Assembly: GCA_017163975.1 (NCBI GenBank)
Contig: JAFFSR010000136.1
Location: 11,467,501 to 11,531,500, forward strand
Direction of reading: 5' to 3'
From: Anastatus disparis
Taxonomy: Eukaryota; Arthropoda; Insecta; Hymenoptera; Eupelmidae
Length of the DNA stretch: 64,000 bases
Shown here: positions 37,761 through 49,900 of the stretch, in pieces
Layout: each line of letters opens with the position of its first letter
Numbering within the stretch: the first letter of the stretch is position 1
Position numbers and translations under genes: made by a program
The notes under the pieces: model-generated
What the model saw: only the letters and a program-made list of their open reading frames with translations
The model's database searches: none
Told to the model about the DNA's origin: nothing

Positions 37761-38464
37761 CCAGGAGAGGCTATGAGCTTCGGGTCACAGATCTTGACGA
37801 AACTTTGGGATATATTTTTAGGTACCAAAATATGAGTAAAGCCAGAGTAGTACGGTCTAACGCTTCGAAAAACTGAAATTATAGACGTTTCCAGTCTTAT
37901 TTGAAGAATAAAATGTAAAAAAAGCTCTTCATTGAAGTGTGAATAATCCAGTCTAGAAATGTCTTTAATAAATCAATAGGGACTAAAATAAAAGTACAGA
38001 AAGCAAGCTTTAATTTGCCGTTTTCAGAATTAAAAAATAATAATTAGAACCAGAGATATTTTCGTTCAAAGTTAAGAAGCAAGAAAGTACCAAAAATCAT
38101 CTAAATTCTAAAGGACAGTGATTTTGTGATTTTTGGTACTTTCTTGCTTCTTAACTTTGAACGAAAATATCTCTAGTTCTAATTATTATTTTTCAATTCT
38201 GAAAACGGCAAATTAAAGCTTGCTTTCTGTACTTTTATTTTAGTTCCTGTTGATTTATTAAAGACATTTCTAGACTGGATTATTCACACTTCAATTAAGG
38301 GCTTTTTTTTACATTTTTCTTCAAATAAGACTGGAAACGTCTATAATTTCAGTTTTTCGAAGCGTTAGACCGTACCGCTCTGGCTTTACTCATATTTTGG
38401 TACCTAAAAACATATCTCAAAGTTTCATCAAGATCTGTAACCCGAAGCTCATAGCCTCTCCTGG
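37761..38464. mobile_element. 704-bp near-perfect palindrome, fold-back element
   Basis: The left arm is 37761-38099 and the right arm 38127-38464, reverse complements of each other with a 27-base spacer. Aligning them by eye gives about a dozen substitutions, nearly all transitions, and two small indels, roughly 95 percent identity. Outer ends are CCAGGAGAGGCTATGAGCTT and its complement. A TTA trinucleotide lies immediately outside each end (37758-37760 and 38465-38467), as expected of a target-site duplication. It has no coding capacity. The likeliest identity is a non-autonomous fold-back/MITE-type DNA transposon; TTA duplications occur in PIF/Harbinger-like families, but I do not recognise these termini. 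A transcript through it would form a long hairpin. Confidence 0.85.
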
Positions 38465-39689
38465 TTAGAAGATATATCCTTATGTGAACTATTACCATGG
38501 TTGGATATATCCAATAATATATATAGTGTTTAAATGTTACGTCTTGAGGTTTATAAATTTATAATTTTTTATTTAATATTATAATTTACTTATGTAAAGT
38601 ATTGCTTTAATATGCTAAAAGTTACTATAATTGTAAATCATTAAGCAAATTTCGGATACAAAAGAAATTAAAAAATTCTAAAAAAACAAATATTAAGAAA
38701 ATCAAAATTGATGCGGCTATCAAATGCAATTTTTTATTATTAAATTTTTTTTGTTTTATAAAATAATCTCAGCTTTACCGTACGTGATTCTTCGAATTTG
38801 CAACTGATAAAAAAAAGTATTCTATTATAAACAACCTAGAAAACAACGAGATATATAATAGCACTTAATTTCGTTAAACATATAATAGTTGCACTAGATA
38901 ATAGAAGATGATAAAAGGAAGGTGCTTAATTGTTCTGTGCTCATTTTCGCGCTTAGGTATACTGCAGCAAAATGAGTAATTGCGGTATACGTTTTCAAAA
39001 CCACAATATTCATTTTGAACTGTGGTTTTTTTTTCTATTATGTAATAGCTATCGTGAAAATGCAATAATCAACTAAACACATTTTACAAAATTAATTTTT
39101 TTGCTGTAAAGTGGTAATTTTTTACATCCTGAAATACATTGATTTGCTCGCACGAATAAAAAAGTCGTATTATGAATGATTGAGCGAACGTATTAATAAT
39201 AAATCTGAAAAATTTTAATTATTGAATTAAAATGCAAAACGCAATTTTCGCTCTTAAAAAAAAAAAACAAAACTATCGCAATGTCCATGGTCTTGACGAA
39301 TTTTTCATTCTGCAATGTTATTTGCAGTTCTCACGCTCGAGGCAGAGAAAAAGTTGATGAATATATTCAGTCTATATCGTCCAAGTAACATCAATTATTC
39401 GAGAGCGAACACTTTGTTAAAGGAGAGGGAGAGGAATAAGAGAGAAAGAGAAAGAGAGACTTAACGAATCGAGCGACGTAGCGGCGCCGTATATACACGC
39501 CTGAAAACGTACGATGATAAGCTTTATGAAGGCTGACAAACTCGATATCCTTATCGAAGGCAATAACGTTTCAACCGTTCGTGAACCTCCGTATATATAC
39601 TTTCTCTCTCTTGTTATTTTTTTCCTCAGTTTTTTTCTTCCTTTCTATTTTTACTTCTTCTACCTCTTTCTTTTTCTCTCTTTTATATT

Positions 39690-39693
<4 letters not shown>

Positions 39694-39722
<29 letters not shown>
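39694..39722. repeat. (TA)n microsatellite
   Basis: About 29 bases of TA immediately after a long CT/T-rich tract (39600-39690). Confidence 0.95.
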
Positions 39723-39726
<4 letters not shown>

Positions 39727-42416
39727 GAAGGTGCACTTTATTTTTTCTCATTTGTCAATTTCGCTGTGGAGAGGAAAGGAAGAGAGAAAAAAAAGGAAGA
39801 AGGGAATGTCTTTCGCACTGCTTGGCTGCTGACTACACAGGGATGAGAGAAAAAGTGTCTCTCTCTCGTTGGACACACATACATATATACATATAAACTT
39901 ATACATATGGGAAGAGTCTCGAAGGCCAATATAAAAGCGAATCGAAAAGAACTTGACTTTCTCTTTTTTGTATAATAACGTTGATGTTTTATTGCTAAAA
40001 GTTTTAATGTAAACACGAGAGGGGATTCTCTTTTTTTAAAGCTTTTATTTATTTTTTTCTTCTTCTTTTTTAAATGTTTCCAGTGGTTTTTAAATTTTAC
40101 TAGCCTGAAAGGATTTAAAAATGTTTTTCCTTTTTCAAACACATTTATCAACAATTATAAATTGTCTTTGATAACATTTTGTTTTTGTCATTTATTTTGA
40201 TCCTATTAAAAGTATATGGATACATATACGTGTTACTTTTAATTTTTTTCTTTTGAAAATACTTTTTACCTTTTACTCTGTCATATGAATTTCGATATTA
40301 ATAAACACATTCCAATTTCAACTTGATACAAGAAATTTTGATATTAAGATTGTCACTTAACTTAATTTATTTCATAAATTTATTAAATGTATTAATAAAT
40401 AACTTAATTAATTATATTGCTTAAATTATCGTTATTATGTATTTATTACATGGTTCTAAAATATTCAATCAATATTTTGTCATAATAAAATCCATGCAAA
40501 AAATAATAAAAAAAAATAATAATGATAAAACCAGGAAATTCCAACAGTGTAACATTCTTACATCAAATGTAAAACAACACCCGTGACATCAGCATGGCTT
40601 CTAAACCCAACGAACCATCAATCGCTATATATAATATATGCTCAACACTAGCAGTATCAAAGTATAAACTTACTATTGGGAAGCCTCGTTATACATGGAG
40701 ACATCAACAGTCCGCTACTTGCACAAGCAATGTGCTTCTACTTCTTCTTTTTTTCTCTTTTCTATCTCAAAGTCTTGTAAATTTTTTCTTTTTATAAATT
40801 AAAACTGTTGTTGCTAATTAGCTTGATCCGAAGATTTTTCGCGGAAGCTGTGTGTAAGTATGGCGTGCAAAGTATAATCGACAATCGATCTTAGTTATAT
40901 TATATACGCAAAAATTGAGTTAGTCTAAACGATAAAAGCATGTCTTTAGAATAGATAAGGAGTATGCTGTTATACGTGCGCGGGCGCGCACTTTCACAGC
41001 TAAACGACGACGCTTTTATCCTTTAATTAATGCCGGTAGTCTCATGCATTGGATACACGATGATTATTTATTTATTTTTTTTTTTTTGAGCTAAAGATTA
41101 TTATACGTGACGATATAATTCATCGGAAGGGAACATATACTTATACAATTGTACAGAATGGATTTATTTTTGCAAGAAAAATAAAAGAGAAGTCAGGTGA
41201 ACATTACGGTTATATTATATTTAAAATGTAGGTAAGAGATAATATTACGTCTGTATATCGAAAGCATATTTTGTTTTTTTATTAATTATAATCATTAAAA
41301 TAATTATAAGAAATGAATATAAATATTAAGCTAAAAATGGTATCATGAGCGCATTTATTGTAAATACCTACAGCTTTAATTTAACAAAAAAGTGCCGAAC
41401 TTTATATGTGTAGGGAGAGAAGCGGGGTATTTTATACTGATAATACACTCATAAGCGTCGACGCAATAATCGTTATACCGTAATTCGCCAAAATAACGCG
41501 TCATGTCTCGCCGATCTTTTTCATACATATACATTCAACTCACGCGTCGTTCATAGCATGCATTATACATATCTATACATGATAGCTTATACGTATATAC
41601 ATATATACAGACAAGAGTATATAAGAGAAGAAACCTCAATGAAGTAAAAGGGAAAGAAGTAAAAAGGAAAAGAGAGAGAGAATCGTCGGGAGAGATCAGC
41701 CAATTTATCCTTACAAATTGCAACGCGCACTGCACGTTGCAATCGTTTTCTGCTCGTTTTCGTTATATACTCCTCTTATAAACATATACATGTGTATACT
41801 CACATATATGACTACGCTGACTATACATCTCGTTTCGCTCTTTTCGCCCACGCTTTAGTTTTACTTATACCTCTATATACCTGTGTATACGAGTTTACAT
41901 GTAGGCGGCCCCGTCTTTTCTTATATATACTCGCGAAAACGCGAAAGAGCAAGAGAGAGAAAGAGAGAGTGACAGAGCGGATGTCCATCGCTTACGAGAC
42001 ATCCTCCGACAGTTCACTTCCTCTCGTGCTGATTTCTCTGCTCTCTTTATTTTCGCTTCTCTCTCTCCTTCATTGCTACTTCACAAATACATGTATGTAC
42101 ACCTTATAGTTGAGTTTATATATCTATCTATATATGAATATATGTTGTAAAAGGGGAGAGACTGTCTTCTCTTATGGCTCGCGCGCGAGCGCGTCGAGAG
42201 TATATATATGCGCTAGTGGAAGCGATTGAAAATTTTCCACGCTACGTTTTTAAAAGCTGTACGCAAGAGAAGAGGTATACGCGAGAGGAGATGTATATAC
42301 TTCCCTGCTGTATAAGAGAGAGAGAGAAGGAAGGAGGGTCGCATTAGGCGGTATAGCCTCAGGTTATCTTCTCTCTTTTTCTGTCTTCGTTGGGTGCTCA
42401 TTTTTCACGAGTCTAC

Positions 42417-42597
42417 CTTTTTTTCTCTATGTTTCCTTCCCTCTCTCTCTCTTTCTTCTCTTCTCTTCTCCTTTCTTTTTCTTCCTTCTTTCTTTCTTTC
42501 CTTCTCTCTTGCTGTCTCTTTTCTGCTGCTCTTCTTTTTTATTTTTTTATTTTTTTTTAATTCCATCTCCTCCTTTTCTCCTTTTAATCTCCCTCCA
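42417..42597 (+). repeat. ~180-base polypyrimidine tract
   Basis: The + strand is almost entirely C and T (CTCT, TTCT, TTTC units and T-runs), with only a few purines, continuing into a weaker tract to about 42.6 kb. Such strand asymmetry favours triplex (H-DNA) formation. Open frames over it translate only the repeat. Confidence 0.9.
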
Positions 42598-45500
42598 AGT
42601 ATACTTACTGACCGTATACGTGAAGCAAAACGAGCCTTCTTTTTCCTTCTCTTGTACATTACACACACTTCGTGTAGAATACTTCGTTTCTCTTTCTTTC
42701 TCTCTTTCTTTTACTTATATACGTACGTATTTATGTACGCTGATTCGAGAAGTTCCTGAAACTTCATGTGAATTCAACTTCATTTACAAAAACAATGGTG
42801 GCATTGTTTCTGGCTACTGTTATAATAAACAACATTTGTTTACTACTTTTAATTTAAGAAAAAATAACAGTTTTTAAATAAAGCAGAAGCAGAATTTATT
42901 ATTATAAAAACAAATAAATAAGTTTTAATAGTCAATTAAATTTGCTAGTATGAATTTTCAAATATTTTGACTCTATATACAATTTTATTAGAAATCTCAC
43001 AGAAAAAAGTAAATAAAAATATAATTACATTAAATTCAATTAAAATATATACAATCTACAATACAAACCTTTATTTATAAATAATTCTTAAGTTTATCTC
43101 AACAACAAACAAAATTTTAAAATCCTCTTAAAATTTAACAAGAATAACGTACATCGTTCAATATATATATATATTTTATTCTCGAATTCCATCTATATTC
43201 AGAAATAAACTCTTAAGTTTTTTGCGTACCTATACGCTTGCACTCATATACGGTCATTCGAAGACCAAGCGATTCCCTTTTCATGGGCTTACAGCTCTCC
43301 GACTTTTCAGCATTATATATATATATTTTTTTTTTATAATTCTATACGCACCTTCTTTACAGACGGATCTTTTTAGCTGGTACGTATTTTCCAGCTTTGG
43401 TGAGCACAGGTATATATGTAGCCTTCAGAAGGTAGCGTATATACAAAAAAAAAGAAATAAAGAAAAGAAAAAAAAGAATCTTGGGGTCTCTCCCTTTTCT
43501 TTAAAGCGAAGAAAAACGATTTTGGTATATACATATATTGCACTACGGTTTATTGTATGGTGTAATGGAAACTCGACTTTTTTTGGTACCTAATCAATGG
43601 GGGCTTTATTTTCTATTGAATAAATTCAAGCGAAAATAAAAAAAGAGAACCTTCTCTGTGTCAATACTGAGCCGATTAGCACCTATAACAAACGAGACAG
43701 GTATCAACTTTTGAATCAACAAACTATCTAAGACTTTTCTAAGTGCGTAAAATATTGACGTCTAAGTATTTTAAAAGCCTTCTATTCAAAAACGGTTTAA
43801 TGTTGTAATTAATGGGATGCGTATTTTTCTTTTTTTCATCGACTCTTATCAGAGCTCCGATTTTGCAATTTTTAATGCTTTTTTTCATTTGTAGATTTAG
43901 AATATCAAATGTTTCATTGCGACATTGACCGAACTCGTGTGTACTTTGTCTCATTAATAAATTATTAAATGAAATTGATTTTGTAATCATTAAAATAAAA
44001 AGCTTCAGCTAAATTTCTATCAATATATATTAATCTTATTCTATTTATCGCATATCTCCATATACACGCCAAACGAAAGCAAAGTCATTCGTTATAAAAA
44101 GCTTATAATCTAATCCCCCCGACGAGGATTGATAACTTTTTAACGAGTAGTATTCAACTAGTGTGCACGTACGCGTACGCAAATGCAGTTATTATATTTG
44201 AGTGTAAGGATAAAAATTGTTTTTTCGAAAGCACGAAAATGCTAAGCGAGAAAGATAAAGAATGATCGTAATGTATGTTTACCTTGGTTCTTATAAAAGA
44301 AAGATTAAAAAATTAAAGGCTATTGAAACCTAGCGAAAGTTTGCTTATTCTTGTACAAGAACGTGATACACGAATTAACGTTCAATTCATAATAACCAAG
44401 GAAAGAATCGATCGTTTTGCTCGTATGTACAATTGACTTTAGCATGAGGTGCCCAGTAGGTAGTAGTTTTCACGTTAAGCTCCCATTTTCATATAGTCAT
44501 GTGCATGCTAGCGGCCATACGTTATAATTTAAAACTATAGAAACGATCGATCTTGATTTTGCGTTAAACTACTGTTTGTTCTTGATATTTATATGGATAT
44601 AATATTAATAAATTTCTTATTATACGCGAATAAAAGAAAAATATTTTCATAAAGTTATATGCGTGCAAGGCACAAAGTTAATGTTGAAAGTAAAAGAGAT
44701 GTCCGATAAATACCGGGTGGTCAAAATGCGCGAGTTATTCAAGCGCTGTCTTATACATGTATTTTTTATTTTCCACTCAAGAGAAGAAGAATCATCATCT
44801 CTCTTCTTATATCTTTTTGTACCTGTGCCTCTAACGAACGAACGAACTTGTCTGTCTTTGTTTTACGCATAGCGGCCTTTACGTAACTCGCTCGAATGAG
44901 CGAAGCCAAGAGAGAAGCCAAGGAGTCATAAGTAGTAGAGGACGAGAAATGCGGCGACACATCGTAGAGAGAGCTCCTTATCTTCGTCGTCGTTGTCGTT
45001 TGGATGCTGCGCGACGCTGCCATCTCGCATATACACATATAGCATATATACAAATACTTCTATATACTTGAGATATCGAAAGTGGGAGTTATCAAGCCGT
45101 AGGGAGGCAAGGAGGGAGATTATATATACTAACGAAAAAGACAAAGATGCTTAAAGTCGAAAAAGAATGAGAGGGAATGAGAAAGAGAGAGAGAGAGTGA
45201 CGTAGCAAAATACACATACGTAAGGTGCGACTGAGGCTATACGTTCATTTTACATATATGTGTGAGCGTACACATATGTGTGTGTGTGCGTGTGTAGATG
45301 CGTGTGTATATGTTTATCCGTACAGGTAAGGTTTTTTTATCTCTTTCTTTTTCTTCGTTGAGAGTGAGAGTGAGAGAGCGAGGGAGTCTCTTTACTGGTA
45401 AAAAGAGCTAGCAAGCGAGAGAGAAGGAAGAGAGTTAGCCGATAGGTATCTCCTTTCTTCGTCTGTCTTATATTCGCTTCCTTGAGTGAATTCTGGAGCC

Positions 45501-45954
45501 AAGGCACGCCTGAGTGAGATAGAAAAGCTTGCAGGTAGCAGCCGAGACGAAGTGAAGCGAAGAGAGGGGAAAGGGAGAGAGAGACTGTGTTACTCGGATG
45601 CTGGGAGGCGGCGGCGGAGGAGAGCCGACTTCGTGGCGGCCATGTTGCCTGATCTCTTGTCTCTTTCTTTTTCTCTCTCTCTCTCTTTCTCTCTCGCTCA
45701 TTTCATCTCTTTAAGAGTAAAGCTCTAAAGGTATATATTTGATTCGTGTATGAGTTTGAGTATACGTGTGAGAGAGAGAGAGGCTGCTCGTTTCTCTCTC
45801 CTTGGATACTGCGCTGCTCTGCGGCCGGCTTAAGATTCAGTGCTTCCTCCGAATATATCGTCTGGACCGCTTGGCTCTGGAGCGCCGCCGCTTATATATA
45901 AATATATTGTATGTATATGTGTAAGTGAGGAGAGAAGAGATATACTCTCATCTC

Positions 45955-45958
<4 letters not shown>

Positions 45959-45993
<35 letters not shown>
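45959..45993. repeat. (TC)17 tract in the candidate grh promoter
   Basis: Seventeen TC units, that is, GAGA sites on the minus strand. They lie in the GC-richer block that probably contains the promoter. GAGA-binding factors recognise such repeats in insect developmental genes. Confidence 0.95.
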
Positions 45994-45997
<4 letters not shown>

Positions 45998-46033
45998 CTC
46001 ACCTGTGTGTATGTGTACGTGTGCGCTGTTGCG

Positions 46034-46064
46034 GCTGCTGCTGCTGGCTGCTGCTGTTGCTGCT
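46034..46064. repeat. CTG-rich triplet repeat
   Basis: Imperfect CTG units (CTGCTGCTGCTGGCTGCTGC and so on) within the putative 5' untranslated exon. Either strand would form a weak hairpin in RNA. Confidence 0.9.
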
Positions 46065-46986
46065 ACGGCTCTGACCACGGCACCACAAGACGAGAAAGAG
46101 AGAGAGAGCGCTGCGACGCGTCGTACGTGGAGCATCTCGACAAACAGCCTTCCCTCGTTTGTGAAAAGAGGAAACCGGGTTTTTTTATATATATATATGT
46201 ATACATAAACGGAGGCTGGACCACCGGTGTCTAGACAATACGTCAAAGAAAAAGAAAAGTAAAGTCAAAAAAAAAACAGTGAAGAAAGTGTTTTAAATAT
46301 TAAAATTCGAATGAAGATAAGGAACCAGTGGTCAGTTTAACATTGTTGGACCAATATTAACGACGTGCTGAGCTCAAGCAAAGTTTTTCACAAAAATAAA
46401 AGTGACAGTGTTTTCCGTGTGCTGGATAGTATATACTTGGCTCGTTGTAATAATATAGCGTGCTCACGCACTTGGATCGTGTCTCCTTCACAGTGTTGTT
46501 TTTCATATAAGCCATTTGTATATATATACATATATCAATATACCTATATACATGTATACTCGTGCGCGGGATTTTTCGCGCGGCACATAACGTGCGCGAC
46601 GGCAACTTGCATAGATAACCCGCGCGCGAATGTTGCCGCCGCCGGCGAAGTTGTTAAATAAATTTCAAAGTGTTTTTCAAGAAATAATTCTTAGTTTATT
46701 TTAGATATTAGCATATCCTAAGAAAATCAACCGGAGATGTGATCCGGTAAAGCGAGCAGGGACCTTCTAGTAGTTTGTAGTTTGTTAATATCACCAAAGT
46801 CGTCTTTAACTACGAAGAGAACTTCAACGCGTTTGTTGTATATATGCGAGCACTTCTCGGCCTTCCTCGAGGACACGCACGCATACACATATGCACACAC
46901 ACATATATTATATACACATATACGCTCTCTCAACGCCATATATCGAAAGAACGTCTCGAATCTTCTGAGATATGAAACTTTACAAA

Positions 46987-49900
46987 GTGAGTATTATTAC
47001 CATATTAATTATATATTGCTTTAATTTTCCTTTTCTTTCTTCTTCTGATTCTTTTTTGGTAACTTTGAATATTTTCTTGGTTCCGCTTGGTAACGGTGAT
47101 GGTATTAACGATAAATTTATAAACGTTGACTCACACAGCTTTTCAGTTGTACAAAAACACTTCAAAGTTTCTTGCCTTTTTAAAACTGATTTTTTGAATT
47201 TTCTTCGTGGATAAATTTGAATTTTCTTCGTGTCAACGACTACTGACTAATCTTCCTCGTGTTATTTACTTCTTTGCTCTTTCTTCGTTGACATCTGCCT
47301 CGAGCGCCCAGTACTTTTTCGTCGATCTTATATAGTACTTGCGACAGGTGCCGCGTTAAAAAAAGAGAGAAAAGCGACGGGCCGCAGAATGTAATTTTAA
47401 CGCCGCGAGCGCCGGCTACTTTTATTGTTTTTCCTTAAAAAAAAAAAAATAAAAAAAGAGCAAGCTCTAGCCTTTCTGTACAACTCTTTTGCCCGTACCG
47501 CCGTCTTTTATCGTCTTGCCAAGTAAAAGATTTTTTTTTCCTTCCCTGGCAGCTTTTGTTGCTTGCTTTAAACCTTTTGTACCTTTGCTGTTTATTAAAT
47601 ATACCATTTCTATGAAGGTTGTACTTGGTATTGCACACAAAAACTTGCACGCGCTCACGCTTTATTTGCTGCTATTTTAAAGTTTTGCTTTTACACTGTT
47701 ATTTAGTAGGTTGTTGTTAACACTTCTGATTACTGAAACGAAGGTTCAAGATCGGTAACGAAAACGTCTTGGCTTTAATCATTATTTACAAGTTTAAAGA
47801 TCCTTGAATTTCAACCTTATTTTTTTACAAAATTACTTGATCAACAGATTTAATTACACTGTATGTTCACTTGCTAAAGATGAAATTGAGTCAAGCTGTA
47901 ACTTTAATCTTGATTTAAATGTTTGAGAATATTTAATTCTGGCGTTGCGTTCTGGTCGCATGCCTAAGCAACACTTGGAAATAACAAAACAAGCGGAGGA
48001 GTTTGTAGTGGCTGGCCCCACGTTGTTGTTTGGTACCGGCTGGTTTTTCGCGATCTCCCAATCTGATCGAAAGAGTCTGTATGCCGCCGGTAGTTGTTGA
48101 GTAGGAAAGCAGCCTCACAACAGCAAGAGCAGCAGTTAGCCGGCCAGGTTTGCCCTTTGGACGGAATCAGGTTAGACCGGCTGAACCTGCTCTTGAGAGT
48201 CGTTGCTTTATACACTTAAAGAGCAACAGCAGCAGCCAGCGCGTGTTTGCTTCGTTTCTCTCCTCTCTTCTTAATACCGGCTTCTCTCTTTGCTTATACA
48301 CCGCTCATCTTGCACGCGTGGCCAGACACAAACGCATAGTTCAAAGGAGAACAACAACAAACATACATATAAGCGGGGGAGAGAGCGAGAGAGGGAAACG
48401 AGATCTTCCGCTTCTTCCTTCCTCTTTCTCTTTCAGAGAAGAAGAACAAGTTCTTCTTCTTCTTCATGTGTCTCTTCCGTGTTTGAGGATGAGGTAAAGG
48501 TTAGAGGTGGGATTATTATTATTATATCCTCTCATGCCGGTTTTGCAAGGATGCAAGTTGAAGGCAAGTATGTTTAGAAACACATGAGCGCGGGAGTAGC
48601 CAGTTCAATTTTTTTTTCTTTTTTTTTTCAAGTTTATAGTCAATACATCTGTACGTAAGAGTTTAGGTAGGCGCTAAATGCCTTTAAGATCTTTTCTTGC
48701 GCTTGCCGCGTTTCTATATACCAGTAATTGACTCTTTCTTTAAATAGCTGCTTTACTCTCAATGGGAATTTTCGCACTTTGATGTTGCGGAGGCGTAATT
48801 ACATTGTTATTAGCTGAAAAAAGAAAAATATGCAATGCATCAATGTTTTGCATTTTATAAATGCATATATGCAACCTTAACAATTATTGTAATTTCATTT
48901 TATTTCCAATCGCATTAGCCAATTAATTTCTATTGGCAAAGGAAATAGTGTTTCCTTTTACACTATGTTTTACTGTTCCAAATAAGTTTTTTTTTCGATT
49001 TTTACCTCTAGATTACTCTTATTGACTCAACGACAGTTATGCTCGATACAAACAATTTTTTAAAAATTACATAAATTACAGAATATTTAAAACATTCCGA
49101 TGTATAAACGACGCTTGAAAATGTTTATTTATAATGGGTATTATAATGAATTTATAATATCATAATTTTTCGTTCGATTCATGAATATTCCGTGCTAATA
49201 ATTTGCATTTCCGTTACAAAACCATAATTTTAAGAAGCCTTCGCTAAAAAGTTCGCAGCTTCTCATCGTCTTCATAAAAGTAAAAGAAAAAAAAAACATA
49301 ATTGTCTAAAAGCCATAACTTACTTTTTGCAAATATATCGAGCTTTTTTTTATGCAGCTAAAAATAAAACATCTTCTTAGCTAATCTAAAAGACCAATTA
49401 CGCTCTTAGAAATAATCCTCGAAAGAGAAAGTAGCCATTTAAAAGCACCTAAATCCCTCCTTTAACCAGGCAGCATATATGCGCATCCTTCAACCGCAAA
49501 AGATAAATGTTACGTATAGCAAGCAAAAAACTTTGTATGCCATCTATATATATATAAGGAGGCTTACACTTTAAGTTTGTGTGACGTAAAAAGGCGATAA
49601 AAAAATTAATAACTGGCACTCTCTTCTCTCTCTCCTCTGTTTACGAAGCCATTTCTAACGAAGGATTGACGAGGTTTCATCTCGAAGCGCATCTCTCTTA
49701 AGATAGATGGTTTTGCTTAAGACTGTTGCAGAAATAATGAATAAAAAAAGTACAGAAATAAAACATAAAAAAAATAAATAAAAGAAAAGAAGGAAGAACG
49801 TTCACTCTCGATCATCTCTCTCTTTCGTGTCTCGTCTATTATTACACCTGTCTATCCGTCACGCGTGTGTATATATACATATATACCGTATGTATATATA

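Larger units (their letters stand above)
38468..45179. other. non-coding sequence upstream of the candidate promoter
   Basis: 38.5-39.3 kb is AT-rich. GC-richer GA/CT patches occur at 39.4-39.9, 41.4-42.75 (with the polypyrimidine tract and a perfect GCTCGCGCGCGAGC palindrome at 42177-42190) and 44.7-45.1 kb. The spacing of these patches suggests several regulatory segments upstream of the 45-47 kb block, but this is inference. Reading frames here are low-complexity. Confidence 0.5.
45180..46986 (+). promoter_or_regulatory. grh: candidate grh promoter region and non-coding first exon
   Basis: From about 45.2 kb the sequence changes from AT-rich desert to a GC/CpG-richer block dense in GAGA/CTCT tracts, a (TC)17 run, a CTG-rich stretch and GCGGCGG-like patches. 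This pattern is typical of insect developmental promoters bound by GAGA-type factors. The block ends with ATGAAACTTTACAAA followed by GTGAGT at 46987, a good donor. A TCAGTTT initiator-like sequence lies at about 46334-46340. The ATG at 46972 is preceded by an in-frame TGA at 46966-46968 and gives only five codons (MKLYK) before the donor. It is either a small upstream ORF or, since the phase is 0, an alternative N-terminus if spliced directly to the 61600 exon. Transcription start, exon extent and link to grh are inferred. Confidence 0.4.

Noticed and set aside
42394..42877. Phe/Ser/Leu-rich frames that look like membrane proteins
   Set aside because: They are translations of the polypyrimidine tract (TTT, CTC, TCT codons), not real hydrophobic segments.
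45486..46246. Open frames in both orientations across the GC-richer block
   Set aside because: They translate GAGA/CT and CTG repeats and read as Arg/Glu or Ser/Leu runs; better explained as promoter and untranslated exon.
48150..48577. Two overlapping + strand frames (115 and 95 codons)
   Set aside because: No recognisable domain and conflicting frames; the block may be regulatory or untranslated exon, but a protein is not supported.
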